64,000 nucleotides of DNA. It comes from Petrolisthes cinctipes (lineage: Eukaryota; Arthropoda; Malacostraca; Decapoda; Porcellanidae). Position 1 is the first letter of the stretch. Each line of letters begins with the position of its first letter. Shown piece by piece: positions 21,196 to 32,300 of the stretch. The notes beneath the pieces were generated by a model that was given only the letters and a program-made list of their open reading frames with translations, did not search any database and was not told the origin of the DNA. The position numbers and the translations under genes were made by a program. Location of the stretch: contig JAWQEG010000726.1 in NCBI GenBank assembly GCA_033782935.1, positions 473,001-537,000 of the forward strand, read 5' to 3'.

Positions 21196-21399
21196 AGGTT
21201 GATGTGTTATGTGTCTGTGTTTTGTATAATTGTGTTAATGTTATGTACAGTTGTATTGATGTCTGTGATGGGTGAACTGTTTAGAGTTTCAAAGTGTTGT
21301 TCTCTCTTGTTTGTGAAGGCTTTTACATTGGCTATTTTTTTAGTTAATGTTGTTGTTGTCTGTGGCCAACTGGAGTGAGTCTAGTTTTTATGGTGATTA

Positions 21400-21600
21400 T
21401 GATTGTAAGGTGATCAGAGCCCAAGGATGTGACCACCATCCTGAAAGTTATGGAGGTGAGGTTAGTGGTACAGAAGGTGATGTGAGGTGATGATGAGAGG
21501 TTGACGGCTTGATGATGGATGTGGAAAGTTATGGAGGTGAGGTTAATGGTTCAGAAGGTAATGTGAGGTGATGAGAGGTTGAGGGATGTGGGTGGAAATA
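21400..21600. repeat. Direct duplication, GGTGA-rich
   Basis: Two diverged copies of gaaagttatggaggtgaggt with agaaggt-atgtgaggtga. Confidence 0.65.
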
Positions 21601-21624
21601 GGTATGTTGATGGATGTTGTTTAA

Positions 21625-21790
21625 AGTGAAAAGGTTATTAATCTGGGACTGGATATCAAGTTCTTTGTTTTGGTGTTGTTAACATGTCGGGTTGATGTCT
21701 TGGCATTGAAATCACCACCCATTATGATGTCAGGTTGGGTAGTGATAGTGTGGAGCTGGCAGAGGGGAAGAGGAGAAAAGTTATATTGGA
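21625..21790 (-). pseudogene. LINE endonuclease scrap
   Basis: The minus-strand frame includes QPDIIMGGDFNAKT, which matches the GDFN active-site region of apurinic-type LINE endonucleases. It is followed by a short degraded tail, with no other LINE domain nearby. Only the GGDFNA core supports this; the family cannot be named. Confidence 0.4.
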
Positions 21791-21949
21791 CAGTGACTGA
21801 GGTTTGTAGGAGAAGTATATATATATATACCATTGCTATGTTTGATTTACCAGTGTGTACTCTGATGGCTTAATTAAAGGTGTGGTGTGGGTGGTTGTGT
21901 GGATGTGGTTGTAACCAGTATATTGCCGTGAGCAAAGTGTTGGTATCAT

Positions 21950-22190
21950 TTGTAAAAGGTGTAGTGTGACGTGGGTGTGGCTGTATAGGGCGTGGTGTGA
22001 CGGGTGTGGCTGTAAAAGGTGTAGTGTGACGTGGGTGTGGCTGTAAAAGGTGTAGTATGACGTGGGTGTGGCTGTAAAAGGTGTAGTGTGACGTGGGTGT
22101 GGCTGTAAAAGGTGTAGTATGACGTGGGTGTGGCTGTATAGGGCGTGGTGTGACGGGTGTGGCTGTAAAAGATGTGGTGTGGTGTAGTGT
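21950..22190. repeat. Minisatellite, 31-bp unit
   Basis: About eight copies of gtgtgacgtgggtgtggctg with taaaaggtgta. The 125-codon minus frame (Thr/His/Ser-rich) is a translation of this array. Confidence 0.9.
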
Positions 22191-22276
22191 GATATGTGTG
22201 TAGGTGTATACATTCCTGTAAATATTTTGTTATAATTTTACGACTGCATTGTGTTGAGAGGGAGAAGAGGTAAATT

Positions 22277-22697
22277 ATACCGAGTGATAGCCTAATAGAT
22301 AATTATCAGAGCAAAGAGGCATAATTTATTTAGTCTTGTTAAGTTTTATTACAATTGCAATGTTTTTGTGATGTTCTATGACGTAGAATCGTAAATGGAA
22401 TAATATTTTCATTATAGAAGGATAATGCCTTGCCCCTATAAAAAATATACGATGAAATATGATTAATATCTCTTGGACTGTATGTAAACTCTACCCAACA
22501 CAATGCTATCTGCAAACCTCAACATTTTCCCTACATTTCCTCTATTATTCTTATACAGGCCTGGCATTATCCTTCTGTATTGAAAATATAATTACATTTA
22601 CGTTATAGAATATCACAAAAACATTTCAATTGGGATAAAACTAATCAAGACGAAATTAACTTTGCTCTGATAATTTATTAGGCTATCACCCGGTATA
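22277..22697. mobile_element. Foldback element, same family as 13.65 kb
   Basis: The left end taccgagtgatagcctaata and right end tattaggctatcacccggta are inverted. The inner arm gtgatgttctatgacgta pairs with tacgttatagaatatcac. The central part shares the cctggcattatcc and ctacattt phrases with the 13.65 kb copy. About 420 bp, no transposase. Confidence 0.75.
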
Positions 22698-22699
22698 CT

Positions 22700-22926
22700 T
22701 GTCTGTTTTCCCTCTCAACACGGAAAGAAGATTTTGGGTTTTATGGCTATCGACTCTTATGTAGGTCATTAAAGGCATTATATAGATCTTGTAATATCAA
22801 TATATCTTCACCCAGCCTACAAGGTTGCAATCCTCCCTTTCAATACAATACAGTCGTAAAATTAGTGAAATGCATGACTTGATGTTCCAGAATTAATGTT
22901 ACTATTTGAGGTTACTGTAGGTTGTC

Positions 22927-22958
<32 letters not shown>

Positions 22959-22985
22959 GACCTCGTTATTGTGTTGTTATTTTGT
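22700..22985. other. Non-coding stretch with GA microsatellite
   Basis: A (GA)n run lies at about 22929-22953. No gene recognised. Confidence 0.5.
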
Positions 22986-22987
22986 GG

Positions 22988-23632
22988 TTAACGCCTATCG
23001 ACTGTGTAATGGTCATTAATGCGATGAATATATAGAGTGATAGTGTGTGTGTATGTGGAGAAGTGTGTGTGTGTTAGTGCCTCCTCCTCTGCCTTGTGGA
23101 AGTAGGCAGGAAGGAGGTCGATGGAGACGTTGGGGTCCCTATAGTGTGAGGTATACTGGGAAAAGAGGTTGAGTTGAGGAGAGGCAGTCATCCACAACTC
23201 TACGGTGACAGTAGGTATTGGTGGACTGTTTGCCCTTCTCTTCTTCCTCTTGTCTGCCATCACCCTTCATCGTCCATGTTGTCGTCGGTGGAGTCATCTT
23301 TGGTGGTGGTGGTGGAGGTGGAGTAAGGAACTGGTGTCGGCTTCCTCCTCCCTCTCGGGGTGTTGTTGGGCAGGCTCAGGTGGTGGTGTTGCCTTCCCAA
23401 CATTACCCAGGTTGAGTGGAGAAGGCAACATCAACTGGTGACGAGGGTGGACTGGAGTCAGGGTTGTTGGAGAGTCTGCTCTGCAACTCCCCTGCCGTGC
23501 CGTCTTGCTGCCTCCTTTCTTTGTGGTGGTGGTGGGTGCTTGTAGATAGGGAGAAATGGCGATTGGTGGCTAGCCATTTCTCCTGAAGATGTCTTGGAGG
23601 AGTTCGGAAAGGAGACCTAGCCTTCTTGTTTC
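22988..23632 (-). pseudogene. Degraded host-like gene fragment
   Basis: Reading leftward from 23632 the frame encodes LLSELLQDI and RRNG, paralogous to 16.8 kb. It then meets TAG at 23570-23572 where the 16.8 kb copy has TTG. Beyond the stop it stays open for about 90 codons of Pro-, Thr-, Glu- and His-rich sequence to TGA at 23294-23296. A second frame (22988-23263) begins ADKRKKRRANSPPIP and includes LNLFSQYTSHYRDPN and AYFHKAEEEAL before entering CA-repeat. The composition looks like a real disordered protein, but the stop and frame change mark it as broken. No family recognised. Confidence 0.3.
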
Positions 23633-25006
23633 CAATTCAAACCTCACATCACTCCTGTCTTCTGCCTCATTCACGCCACCTATTTCCTCCCAGAATTCCT
23701 TTATAGCATTCACCTTGTCCCTTGTGTCCCTCACTATGTTTCCTCCAACCACTAATTCATCCACTCTGATTCTCTCCTGCTTCTCACCCCTTAAGAAGTC
23801 ATACCACTCTTTACCACCTTCCTCTCCCTTGGCACGCAAACTCTCTACCACTTTCTTGTCATCCACAACTCTGGCTTTCCTGATCAGTTTTTTTACCTCC
23901 TTCTGTCTACGTTCATACTCCTTCCATGCCTCCTCATATGCTATTCTATCTTCCTCACTATTGCCTACATTTTTCCTTAGTCTTCTACACTTCCTATTAC
24001 TCTCCTTCCTCTTCTTCCTCGCATTCTCAATATCTTCATTCCACCAGCTCTTCATCAATCTTCTTTTATTGCTATTCCTCACCCTTCCTATCCTTCTCTC
24101 ACCCACCTCTGTCACTTTCCTAATCAGGGAATCATTCAGTTCATCCACTCCTCCATCCATAGTCCATTCCATACTCCTCAAATCACACTTATACAAGTCC
24201 CATATTGCTTCTCGTATTCTCCATTTCTGCCCTCCTTTTACTACATTCTTAGCTACCTTTCTCACACAGTCATATTCTAATACTATCATGTTATGGTCAC
24301 TCATCAAATCTATCCTCCTCTCCTCATCAACCCACATATACTGTACCCTCCTCCTGGCTCTTTCATTCACTAGCACATAATCAATCACAGATTCACTCCC
24401 TAACCTGGACCATGTCGCACGTCCCTCACCTATTGTCACATTCAAGTTCTCTATACCATGCTCTTCCGTGAAATTCAGCAAAAGTTCCCCATTTCCATTC
24501 ACTTCCTCTCCTAAAATTCCTATATGTCCATTCATATCACCCATGACAATAGTCTCTCTTTGTCTATTTTCCGCAATCAACCTACCTATTATCATGTATT
24601 TTCTTTCATTGTTTCGTCTCGCTCCTGGACCCTCTACAGTCATATAGCACACAATCAACAGGATCCTTTCATACTTCCCTTCCATCTTTACATTAAGGTA
24701 CACAGCCATGATGTCCTCACTCATTTCACATTCACCTGTTTTCACTTCCTCTATGTCCACGTCTATGTCATGTCTAACTAATAATCCAACACCTCCACCC
24801 TTCTTCTTCCATTTACTCCGTCCCTGTCCAATCATACTGTACATATCACTGCTCATCTTCACTCTCTCACGTAACTGTGTTTCTGTCACACCTACTATAT
24901 CCAGATTCCATTCAGACAATTCATCGCTCATATCTTCCAATTTTCCAACACCCCATCCACGCACATTCACGCACCCTATTCGTATTCTCTTCATTCCTTC
25001 TTTCAC
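23570..25006 (-). pseudogene. LINE ORF2, truncated after the endonuclease and linker
   Basis: The 478-codon frame matches the intact ORF2 at 29361-32690 almost residue for residue through the endonuclease domain (MGDMNGHIG, SVIDYVLVNE, SDHNMIVLEY). It continues through the basic linker up to FELETR at about 23633. There it leaves LINE sequence and reads 18 codons of host-like sequence to a TAG. No reverse transcriptase is left, so it cannot reverse transcribe. The truncation is at the 3' side, the reverse of the usual 5' truncation of LINEs. Confidence 0.8.
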
Positions 25007-26757
25007 ACAGTGCCATCAGTTCTCAACTCTAGCTTTCTGTCTGTATGCTGACTTCCTAACTCTGTAGCTGGTCAGATGCCCTGATCCACTCCAGACACCT
25101 TCTGCCCAGTCTCCTGTTTCCCTCCATTCCTAGGTGGACTCTGTCTCTCCCAAAATCGTCCCCAGTGAGTTCAGGGTCCATGTTAATAAAGCTGACACCG
25201 ACGTCATCATCCTTCATCATCTCTACTTTCATTTGATTTATTTCCTTCTGTACCTGTCTGTTTATTTCGTTCCTTCTCTGCTCATACCACATGTCTTCAC
25301 GTGGTCTCCTCATCACCCCTACCACTGCCACTCTCACATTCTTCTTGTTCTTTTTCATTTCCTTCACCCCTTCTACTATCTCATTCACTTTGTCCTGAAT
25401 CCTGCCCTTCTCCAGACCATTACCACCTCCCTGTATCACAATCACTCCCTCATCTATTGCCTCTGCCTGTTCCTTGGCTATTTCTATTACTCTGGCCATG
25501 TCCCTTCCCGGTAGGCTTATGCTGTCACCACCCTCTCCCTCTAGGCCGATGAAACTCTTAATGTTCTTTGTCATACTGTCCCCTGCTATCACTCTAGGGG
25601 ACATCCTCCTCTCAACACTCTTCTTTCCTTCCATAGCTTTCCTCTCCTGTGGTACTATGGTACGAGTGTCTTCCTTCAACACTACTACATCATTGTCTCC
25701 CTCATCTGTCATGTCCTGTTCCTTTTTTCCCTGTAATAAAACGTCATTCCCCCCCCGTTGAGGTGTTCGTTGCTTTGCTTCTATTAGACATCACGCCCCT
25801 CACCGTGTCTATGTCCTCTCTCATCCTCCTTACCTCATCTCTCATACTCATTAGTTCCTTTTTTTAGATCCCTGACTTCCAACGTGAGGGCAACATTTTC
25901 ACTCTTCATCTTACATATCTGGCATTCCCATTCACCCTCATTTTAAACCAATTTTCATACCCACATCGTTCACACGTCATGTAAATACTCTGTGCCTCTA
26001 CTGTCGCCATTTCTGCCATTCCTCACTCTCACAGAAACGGATGCAAAAGTCTAGACAATATAATAAATATAGTAGACAAATATAATAAATATAGTATAGT
26101 GCAATACAGTGCTGAGAAGGGGACACTAAAATACGTGTGGGCAGGGTTAATGCAGGTGAGGTGAGGGCAAGATTAGATGCTTAGTCGGGTCAGGTCAGGT
26201 CTGTAGGGATAAAAGGGAGTGGGCAAAAGAGGAAAAGGACGGTTAAAGTAAGGTGTGGGTATTGTTTGGGGTTAGTGGGTGGGGAGAAGTAGTACTGGAG
26301 AATACAAAGAGAAATTAAAATGGAGTTTAGGGTAAAATACTTATGTGAGATGGGATGAGTTCACACGGCACTAAACGGTGCAACCAGAAGCACACAAACA
26401 CATAGAAATATTACGCCCTCACAAAATGCACTCAAATCATTTAGCACTGTGCAACCCAAGGCTCACGGAATTATTTGCACACGTGAATACCACATAGAAT
26501 TACATTAGCTCATGTATAACACACGGAAACACACTATATTATAGCGCACGTATAAAAACAGAAATGCTAAGCACTCGCTAAACACACAGAATTATATTGG
26601 CGCACGTATAACACAGAAATTGCTAGCCAAGCACAGAACACACGCTATCACTTTAAACATAGAACACTAGCGCACTTGAATACAACACAAAAATGCCAAT
26701 TCCTCACAATCACTTAACACACAATCACTTAACGCGCAGAAAATACACACAATCGCA
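23633..26757 (-). mobile_element. LINE copy 1, 3'-truncated, with 5' UTR
   Basis: About 3.1 kb on the minus strand. It shares with the copy at 27588-32885 a 5' UTR of about 740 bp (shared landmark gtattttctgcgcgttaag), ORF1 and the first part of ORF2. Similarity starts near 26757, opposite the other copy's 27588, so the two are head to head about 830 bp apart. The 3' break at about 23633 falls in an AAGAA shared by the LINE and the flanking host-like segment. Confidence 0.85.
25056..26020 (-). pseudogene. LINE ORF1, frameshifted copy
   Basis: Counterpart of the intact ORF1 at 28335-29339. The intact frame that remains (25056-25712) starts at MTDEGDND and covers the SGNH-type esterase region. 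An indel in the poly-G/C stretch near 25750 and changes near 25860-25950 separate it from the zinc-binding N-terminus, which is still visible up to the start codon near 26018. A two-base loss near 25068 gives a premature end (QLQS) instead of the longer tail of the other copy. Confidence 0.75.
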
Positions 26758-27230
26758 GCAACACGCGTCCTTATTACTCCACCGTCGCACAAACAGTCAT
26801 AGTGTTGTCAGGTGCAGGGAAATTTATCTGTTTTGGGGAATTTTGAAGTCCACACAGGGAAATTATTAAAAAAAAATGTTTTTAGAAGATGGTAAATGTA
26901 GAGTAGGAGTCGGACTATCTGACAAGAGTAAAGAGGGAATTGTTGAGACAAAGGGAAATTCAGACGTGTTAAGGAGGAGGATGTGTGTCTGTACAGTAAA
27001 CATAAGTAAGTCCCTTTTATGTACATACTACCGTAACACTTGTATAATGTATTATATATTATAATGATAATGTTAAGTGTGTAATTAATAGAAAAAAATA
27101 GACGAAATAATACAAGTCATTCTCCTGGGCAGCCATGTTTAGTAGACAACCCACAACAACACATTATTATTATTATTATTTAGGGGGAGGTAATCCATCA
27201 TTCCCTGTTGTTATATGTTGAAAATTATGG
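26757..27230. other. Spacer between head-to-head LINE copies
   Basis: No gene. Short AT-rich sequence with an ATT run at about 27164-27180. The 72-codon minus and 62-codon plus frames have no support. Confidence 0.5.
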
Positions 27231-27560
27231 TATTATTACAGACGTATTGTGTTTTTGACTGTAAATATTGAAAGACACCGTTATTGCATACGGTTTTTCT
27301 ACCTTCATTACCCACATATTTAGACCATTCTAAGACTATTTTCTTCTATGGCATTTCCTCCGCAAATGTCCCATTTCCAGATTCAAATTTTGAAATTAGC
27401 CTGACCTTACCTAACTTAACCTAGACCACAGCAGACTACCGGGACCTAACCTGGGCAAACTACCTGGAAATAACTGTGGTAAAGTACAAGAAATGACCGG
27501 GGCAAAATACTGGGACCTAGCCGGATCTGGCAACACTGCTACAAAACACTGATCCCGGCT
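27230..27560. repeat. Left copy of an inverted repeat flanking LINE copy 2
   Basis: Contains ttagaccattctaagac, ctatggcatttcctcc, gcctgacc and gactaccgggacctaacctg. The reverse complement of these blocks, in the same order, lies at 32893-33195. Both also match stretches at 47.8-47.9 kb and 48.1-48.2 kb near the piggyBac relic, so this is a dispersed repeat. Confidence 0.7.
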
Positions 27561-28334
27561 AACACAGCACACTGGACTCCCGTGATAAGCGATTGTGAGT
27601 ATTTTCTGCGCGTTAAGAGATTGTGTGTTAAGTGATTGTGAGGAATTGGCATTTTTGTGTTGTATTCAAGTGCGCTAGTGTCTCTGTGTTTAAAGTGATA
27701 GCGTGTGTTCTGTGCTTGGCTAGCAATTTCTGTGTTTTACGCGCGCCAATATAATTCTGTGTTAAGTGATAGCGTGCTTAGTGAGTGCTTAGCATTTCTG
27801 TTTTTATACGTGCGCTAGTGTGTTTCCGTGTGTTATACATGCGCTAATGTAATTCTGTGGGGTATTCACGTGTGCAAATAGTTCCGTGAGCCTTGGGTTG
27901 CACAGTGCTAAGTGATTTGAGTGCATTTTGTGAGGGTGTAATATTTCTATGTGTTTGTGTGCTTCTGGTTGCACCGTTCAGTGCCGTGTGTACTCATCCC
28001 ATCTCACATAAGTATTTTTGCCTAAACTCCATTTTAATTTCTCTCTGTATTCGCTAGTACCACTTCTCCCCACCCACTAACCCCAAACAACACCCACACC
28101 TTACTTTAACCGTCCTTTCCTCCTTTGCCCACCCCCCTTTATCCCTACAGACCTGATCTGACCCGACTAAGCCTCTAATCCTGCACTCACCTCACCTGCT
28201 CCCACCTCACCTCAACTAACCCTGCCTTTTAGTGCCCCCTTCTCAGCACTGTATTTGCACTATATTTATTATATTTGTCTACCATATTTATTATATTGTC
28301 TAGACCTTTGCATCCGTTTCTGTGAGAGTGAGGA

Positions 28335-29339
28335 ATGGCAGAAATGGCGACAGTAGAGGCACAGAGTATTTACATGACGTGTGAACGATGTGGGTATGAA
28401 AATAGGTTTAAAAATGAGGATGAATGGGAATGCCAGATATGTAAGATGAAGAGTAAAAATGTTGCCCTCACGTTGGAAGTCAGTGATCTAAAAAAGGAAA
28501 TAATGAGTATGAGAGAGGAGGTAGGGAGGATGAGAGAGGACATTGACACGGTGAGGGGCGTGCTGTCTAGTAGAAGCAAAGCAAAGTACACCTCACCGGG
28601 GGGGGATGACATTTTATTACAGGGAAAAAAGGAACAGGACATGACAGATGAGGGAGACAATGATGTAGTAGTGTTGAAGGAAGACACTCGTACCATAGTA
28701 CCACAGGAGAGGAAAGCTATGGAAGGAAAGAAGAGTGTTGAGAGGAGGATGTCCCCTAGAGTGATAGTAGGGGACAGTATGACAAAGAACATTAAGAGTT
28801 TCATCGGCTTAGAGGGAGAGGGTGGTGACAGCATAAGCCTACCGGGAAGGGACATGGCCAGAGTAATAGAAATAGCCAAGGAACAGGCAGAGGCAATAGA
28901 TGAGGGAGTAATGGTGATACAGGGAGGTGGTAACGGTCTGGAGAAGGGCAGGATTCAGGACAGAGTGAATGAGATAGTAGAGGGGGTGAAGGAAATGAAA
29001 AAGAACAAGAAGAATGTGAGAGTGGCAGTGGTAGGGGTGATGAGGAGGCCACGTGAAGACATGTGGTATGAGCAGAGAAGGAAGGAAGTAAACAGACAGG
29101 TACAGAAGGAAATAAATGAAATGAAAGTAGAGATGATGAAGGATGATGACGTCGGTGTCAGCTTTATTAACATGGACCCTGAACTCACTGGGGACGATTT
29201 TGGGAGAGACAGAGTCCACCTAGGAATGGAGGGAAACAGGAGACTGGGCAGAAGGTGTCTGGAGTGGATCAGGGCATCTGAGCAGCTACAGAGAGTTAGG
29301 AAGTCAGCAGACAGACAGAAAGCTAGAGTGGAAAACTGA
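28335..29339 (+). CDS. LINE ORF1 protein: zinc ribbon, coiled coil and SGNH-type esterase
   Basis: 334 residues. Residues about 15-38 form a four-Cys zinc motif (CERCGYEN, then CQIC). Residues about 48-80 are a heptad-like coiled coil rich in Glu, Lys and Met. From about 135 to 325 lies an SGNH/GDSL-like fold: block I with VIVGDSMTKN, a central VIQGGGNGL block, a VAVVGVMRRP strand and a final DRVHLGMEGN block carrying the expected Asp and His. Esterase domains of this kind are known in ORF1 of CR1-type LINEs, where their role is unresolved; RNA or membrane association is inferred. ORF2 starts 21 bases after its stop. The start is the first ATG after an in-frame stop. Confidence 0.85.
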   Translation: MAEMATVEAQSIYMTCERCGYENRFKNEDEWECQICKMKSKNVALTLEVSDLKKEIMSMREEVGRMREDIDTVRGVLSSRSKAKYTSPGGDDILLQGKKEQDMTDEGDNDVVVLKEDTRTIVPQERKAMEGKKSVERRMSPRVIVGDSMTKNIKSFIGLEGEGGDSISLPGRDMARVIEIAKEQAEAIDEGVMVIQGGGNGLEKGRIQDRVNEIVEGVKEMKKNKKNVRVAVVGVMRRPREDMWYEQRRKEVNRQVQKEINEMKVEMMKDDDVGVSFINMDPELTGDDFGRDRVHLGMEGNRRLGRRCLEWIRASEQLQRVRKSADRQKARVEN

Positions 29340-29360
29340 CGACACTGTGTGAAAGAAGGA

Positions 29361-32300
29361 ATGAAGAGAATACGAATAGGGTGCGTGAATGTGCGTGGAT
29401 GGGGTGTTGGAAAATTGGAAGATATGAGCGATGAATTGTCTGAATGGAATCTGGATATAGTAGGTATGACAGAAACACAGTTACGTGAGAGAGTGAAGAT
29501 GAGCAGTGATATGTACAGTATGATTGGACAGGGACGGAGTAAATGGAAGAAGAAGGGTGGAGGTGTTGGATTATTAGTTAGACATGACATAGACGTGGAC
29601 ATAGAGGAAGTGAAAACAGGTGAATGTGAAATGAGTGAGGACATCATGGCTGTGTACCTTAATGTAAAGATGGAAGGGAAGTATGAAAGGATCCTGTTGA
29701 TTGTGTGCTATATGACTGTAGAAGGTCCAGGAGCGAGACGAGATAATGAAAGAAAATATATGATAATAGGTAGGTTGATTGTGGAAAATAGACAAAGAGA
29801 GACTATTGTCATGGGTGATATGAATGGACATATAGGAATTTTAGGAGAGGAAGTGAATGGAAATGGGGAACTTTTACTGAATTTCACGGAAGAGTATGGT
29901 CTAGAGAACTTGAATGTGACAATAGGTGAGGGACGTGCGACATGGTCCAGGTTAGGGAGTGAATCTGTGATTGATTATGTGCTAGTGAATGAAATGGCCA
30001 GGAGGAGGGTACAGTATATGTGGGTTGATGAGGAGAGGAGGATAGATTTGATGAGTGACCATAACATGATAGTATTAGAATATGACTGTGTGAGAAAGGT
30101 AGCTAAGAATGTAGTAAAAGGAGGGCAGAAATGGAGAATACGAGAAGCAATATGGGACTTGTATAAGTGTGATTTGAGGAGTATGGAATGGACTATGGAT
30201 GGAGGAGTGGATGAACTGAATGATTCCCTGATTAGGAAAGTGACAGAGGTGGGTGAGAGAAGGATAGGAAGGGTGAGGAATAGCAATAAAAGAAGATTGA
30301 TGAAGAGCTGGTGGAATGAAGATATTGAGAATGCGAGGAAGAAGAGGAAGGAGAGTAATAGGAAGTGTAGAAGACTAAGGAAAAATGTAGGCAATAGTGA
30401 GGAAGATAGAATAGCATATGAGGAGGCATGGAAGGAATATGAACGTAGACAGAAGGAGGTAAAAAAACTGATCAGGAAAGCCAGAGTTGTGGATGACAAG
30501 AAAGTGGTAGAGAGTTTGCGTGCCAAGGGAGAGGAAGGTGGTAAAGAGTGGTATGACTTCTTAAGGGGTGAGAAGCAGAAGGAGAGAATCAAAGTGGATG
30601 AATTAGTGGTTGGAGGAAACATAGTGAGGGACACAAGGGACAAGGTGAATGCTATAAAGGAATTCTGGGAGGAAATAGGTGGTGTGAATGAGGCAGAAGA
30701 CAGGAGTGATGTGAGGTTTGAATTGGAAACAAGAATAGAGGAGGATATGAATGATGAAATAAGTAGAGCTGAGATTAGGAAGTATGTAGGGAAACTGAAA
30801 GCAGGTAAAGCAGCAGGCAGGGATGGGGTTCCGTATGAGTTCTACAAGGAGGGAGGGGAAGGAGTATTAGAAGGCCTTTACTCTCTATTCAGAGCAATCT
30901 GGGTAGAGGAAAAAGTGCCAAGTAAGTGGAATGAGAGTAGAGTGACTGTGTTGCATAAGGGTGGACACAAGAGTAAGAGGGAGCTTAGGAACTATAGGCC
31001 TATAGCTCTAACAGATACAGTATCAAAGGTGTTTTGTGGGATCCTGAATGAAAGGTTGAAAGAGAATGTGGAGAGGTACAAAGTGATGGGAGAGGAACAG
31101 AATGGTTTTAGGACAGATAGGAGAGGGGAGGATAATATGTTCGTAGTGAGAGAAGTTATTGAAAAAATGGTGAAAGATAACAGGAAAGTTTACTTAGCAT
31201 TTCTAGACATTGAGAAGGCGTATGACAGAGTTAACAGGTATAAGCTAGGCAAGGTCTTGGAGAGAGTGGGAGTTGGTAGCAAGGTAATGAATATTATAAT
31301 GAGTATGTATAAGGAAACCAGGGCAGTGTACAGTATGGGCGATTTAGAGACAGGGTGGGTGGAGAGTAAGAGAGGTGTGAGGCAAGGATGCGTACTTTCA
31401 CCATTGTTGTTTGGTCTGTATACAGAGGAACTAGCTGCACGAGTAAGGAAGAAAGGTTTAGGGATTCAGGTAGGGGAGTATGTACTGAGTATTTTGTTGT
31501 ATGCAGATGATGTGGTGATTCTGAGTGAGACAGGTGAGACACTGCAGAGAATACTTGATGTAGTTACAGAGTATGGGAATGATTTTAATGTCAAGTTTGG
31601 GAGTGATAAGAGCAAAGTATTGGTAGTGAATGGGGATGACCGGGATATAGGTAGAACGTGGAGACTGGGTGAAAATGTGATTGAAAGGACACAAGAGTAT
31701 AGATACTTAGGAATAATTGTGGATGAGAAAGGGTGTGATAGGACAAAGACTGATAGGTTATCAAGAGCAAACCAGTGGGTAGGAAGACTAGGAAGTGTGG
31801 CAAGGTGTAGAGCCAATAAGTATGAGGTAGTGCGTGGTGTATGGAAAGGTATGGCTGTACCTGGACTCATGTATGGACTGGAGACTATGACATGGACAGT
31901 GAATGACTTGAACAGACTGGAAGTAGTACAGAATAGGATAGGAAGAACAGCATTAGGTGCAAACAAGTATGTAGGTGTGGAAGCAATAAGAGGTGACGCT
32001 GGATGGAGTACGTTTGAGGAGAGGATAGCCAAAGGAGTGTTGAGATATAAGGTTAGACTAGAGGGAATGAATGAAGACAGATGGGCTCGAAGAGTGTATA
32101 AATGGACAGGACGGTACACCAAGTGGAGAAGGATGTGTGATAAGAGAATGGAAAAGTGTGGAATGCAGTACCCAATGCTAGATGAAAGGGGCAGATGGAG
32201 TGATGAGAAATGGATGAATGAGTTTAAGAGACGAATACAAGAAATAGGCAGAGATGAATGGATGAGAGGCATAAGTCAGAAGAGCACGCTAGATTGGTAC

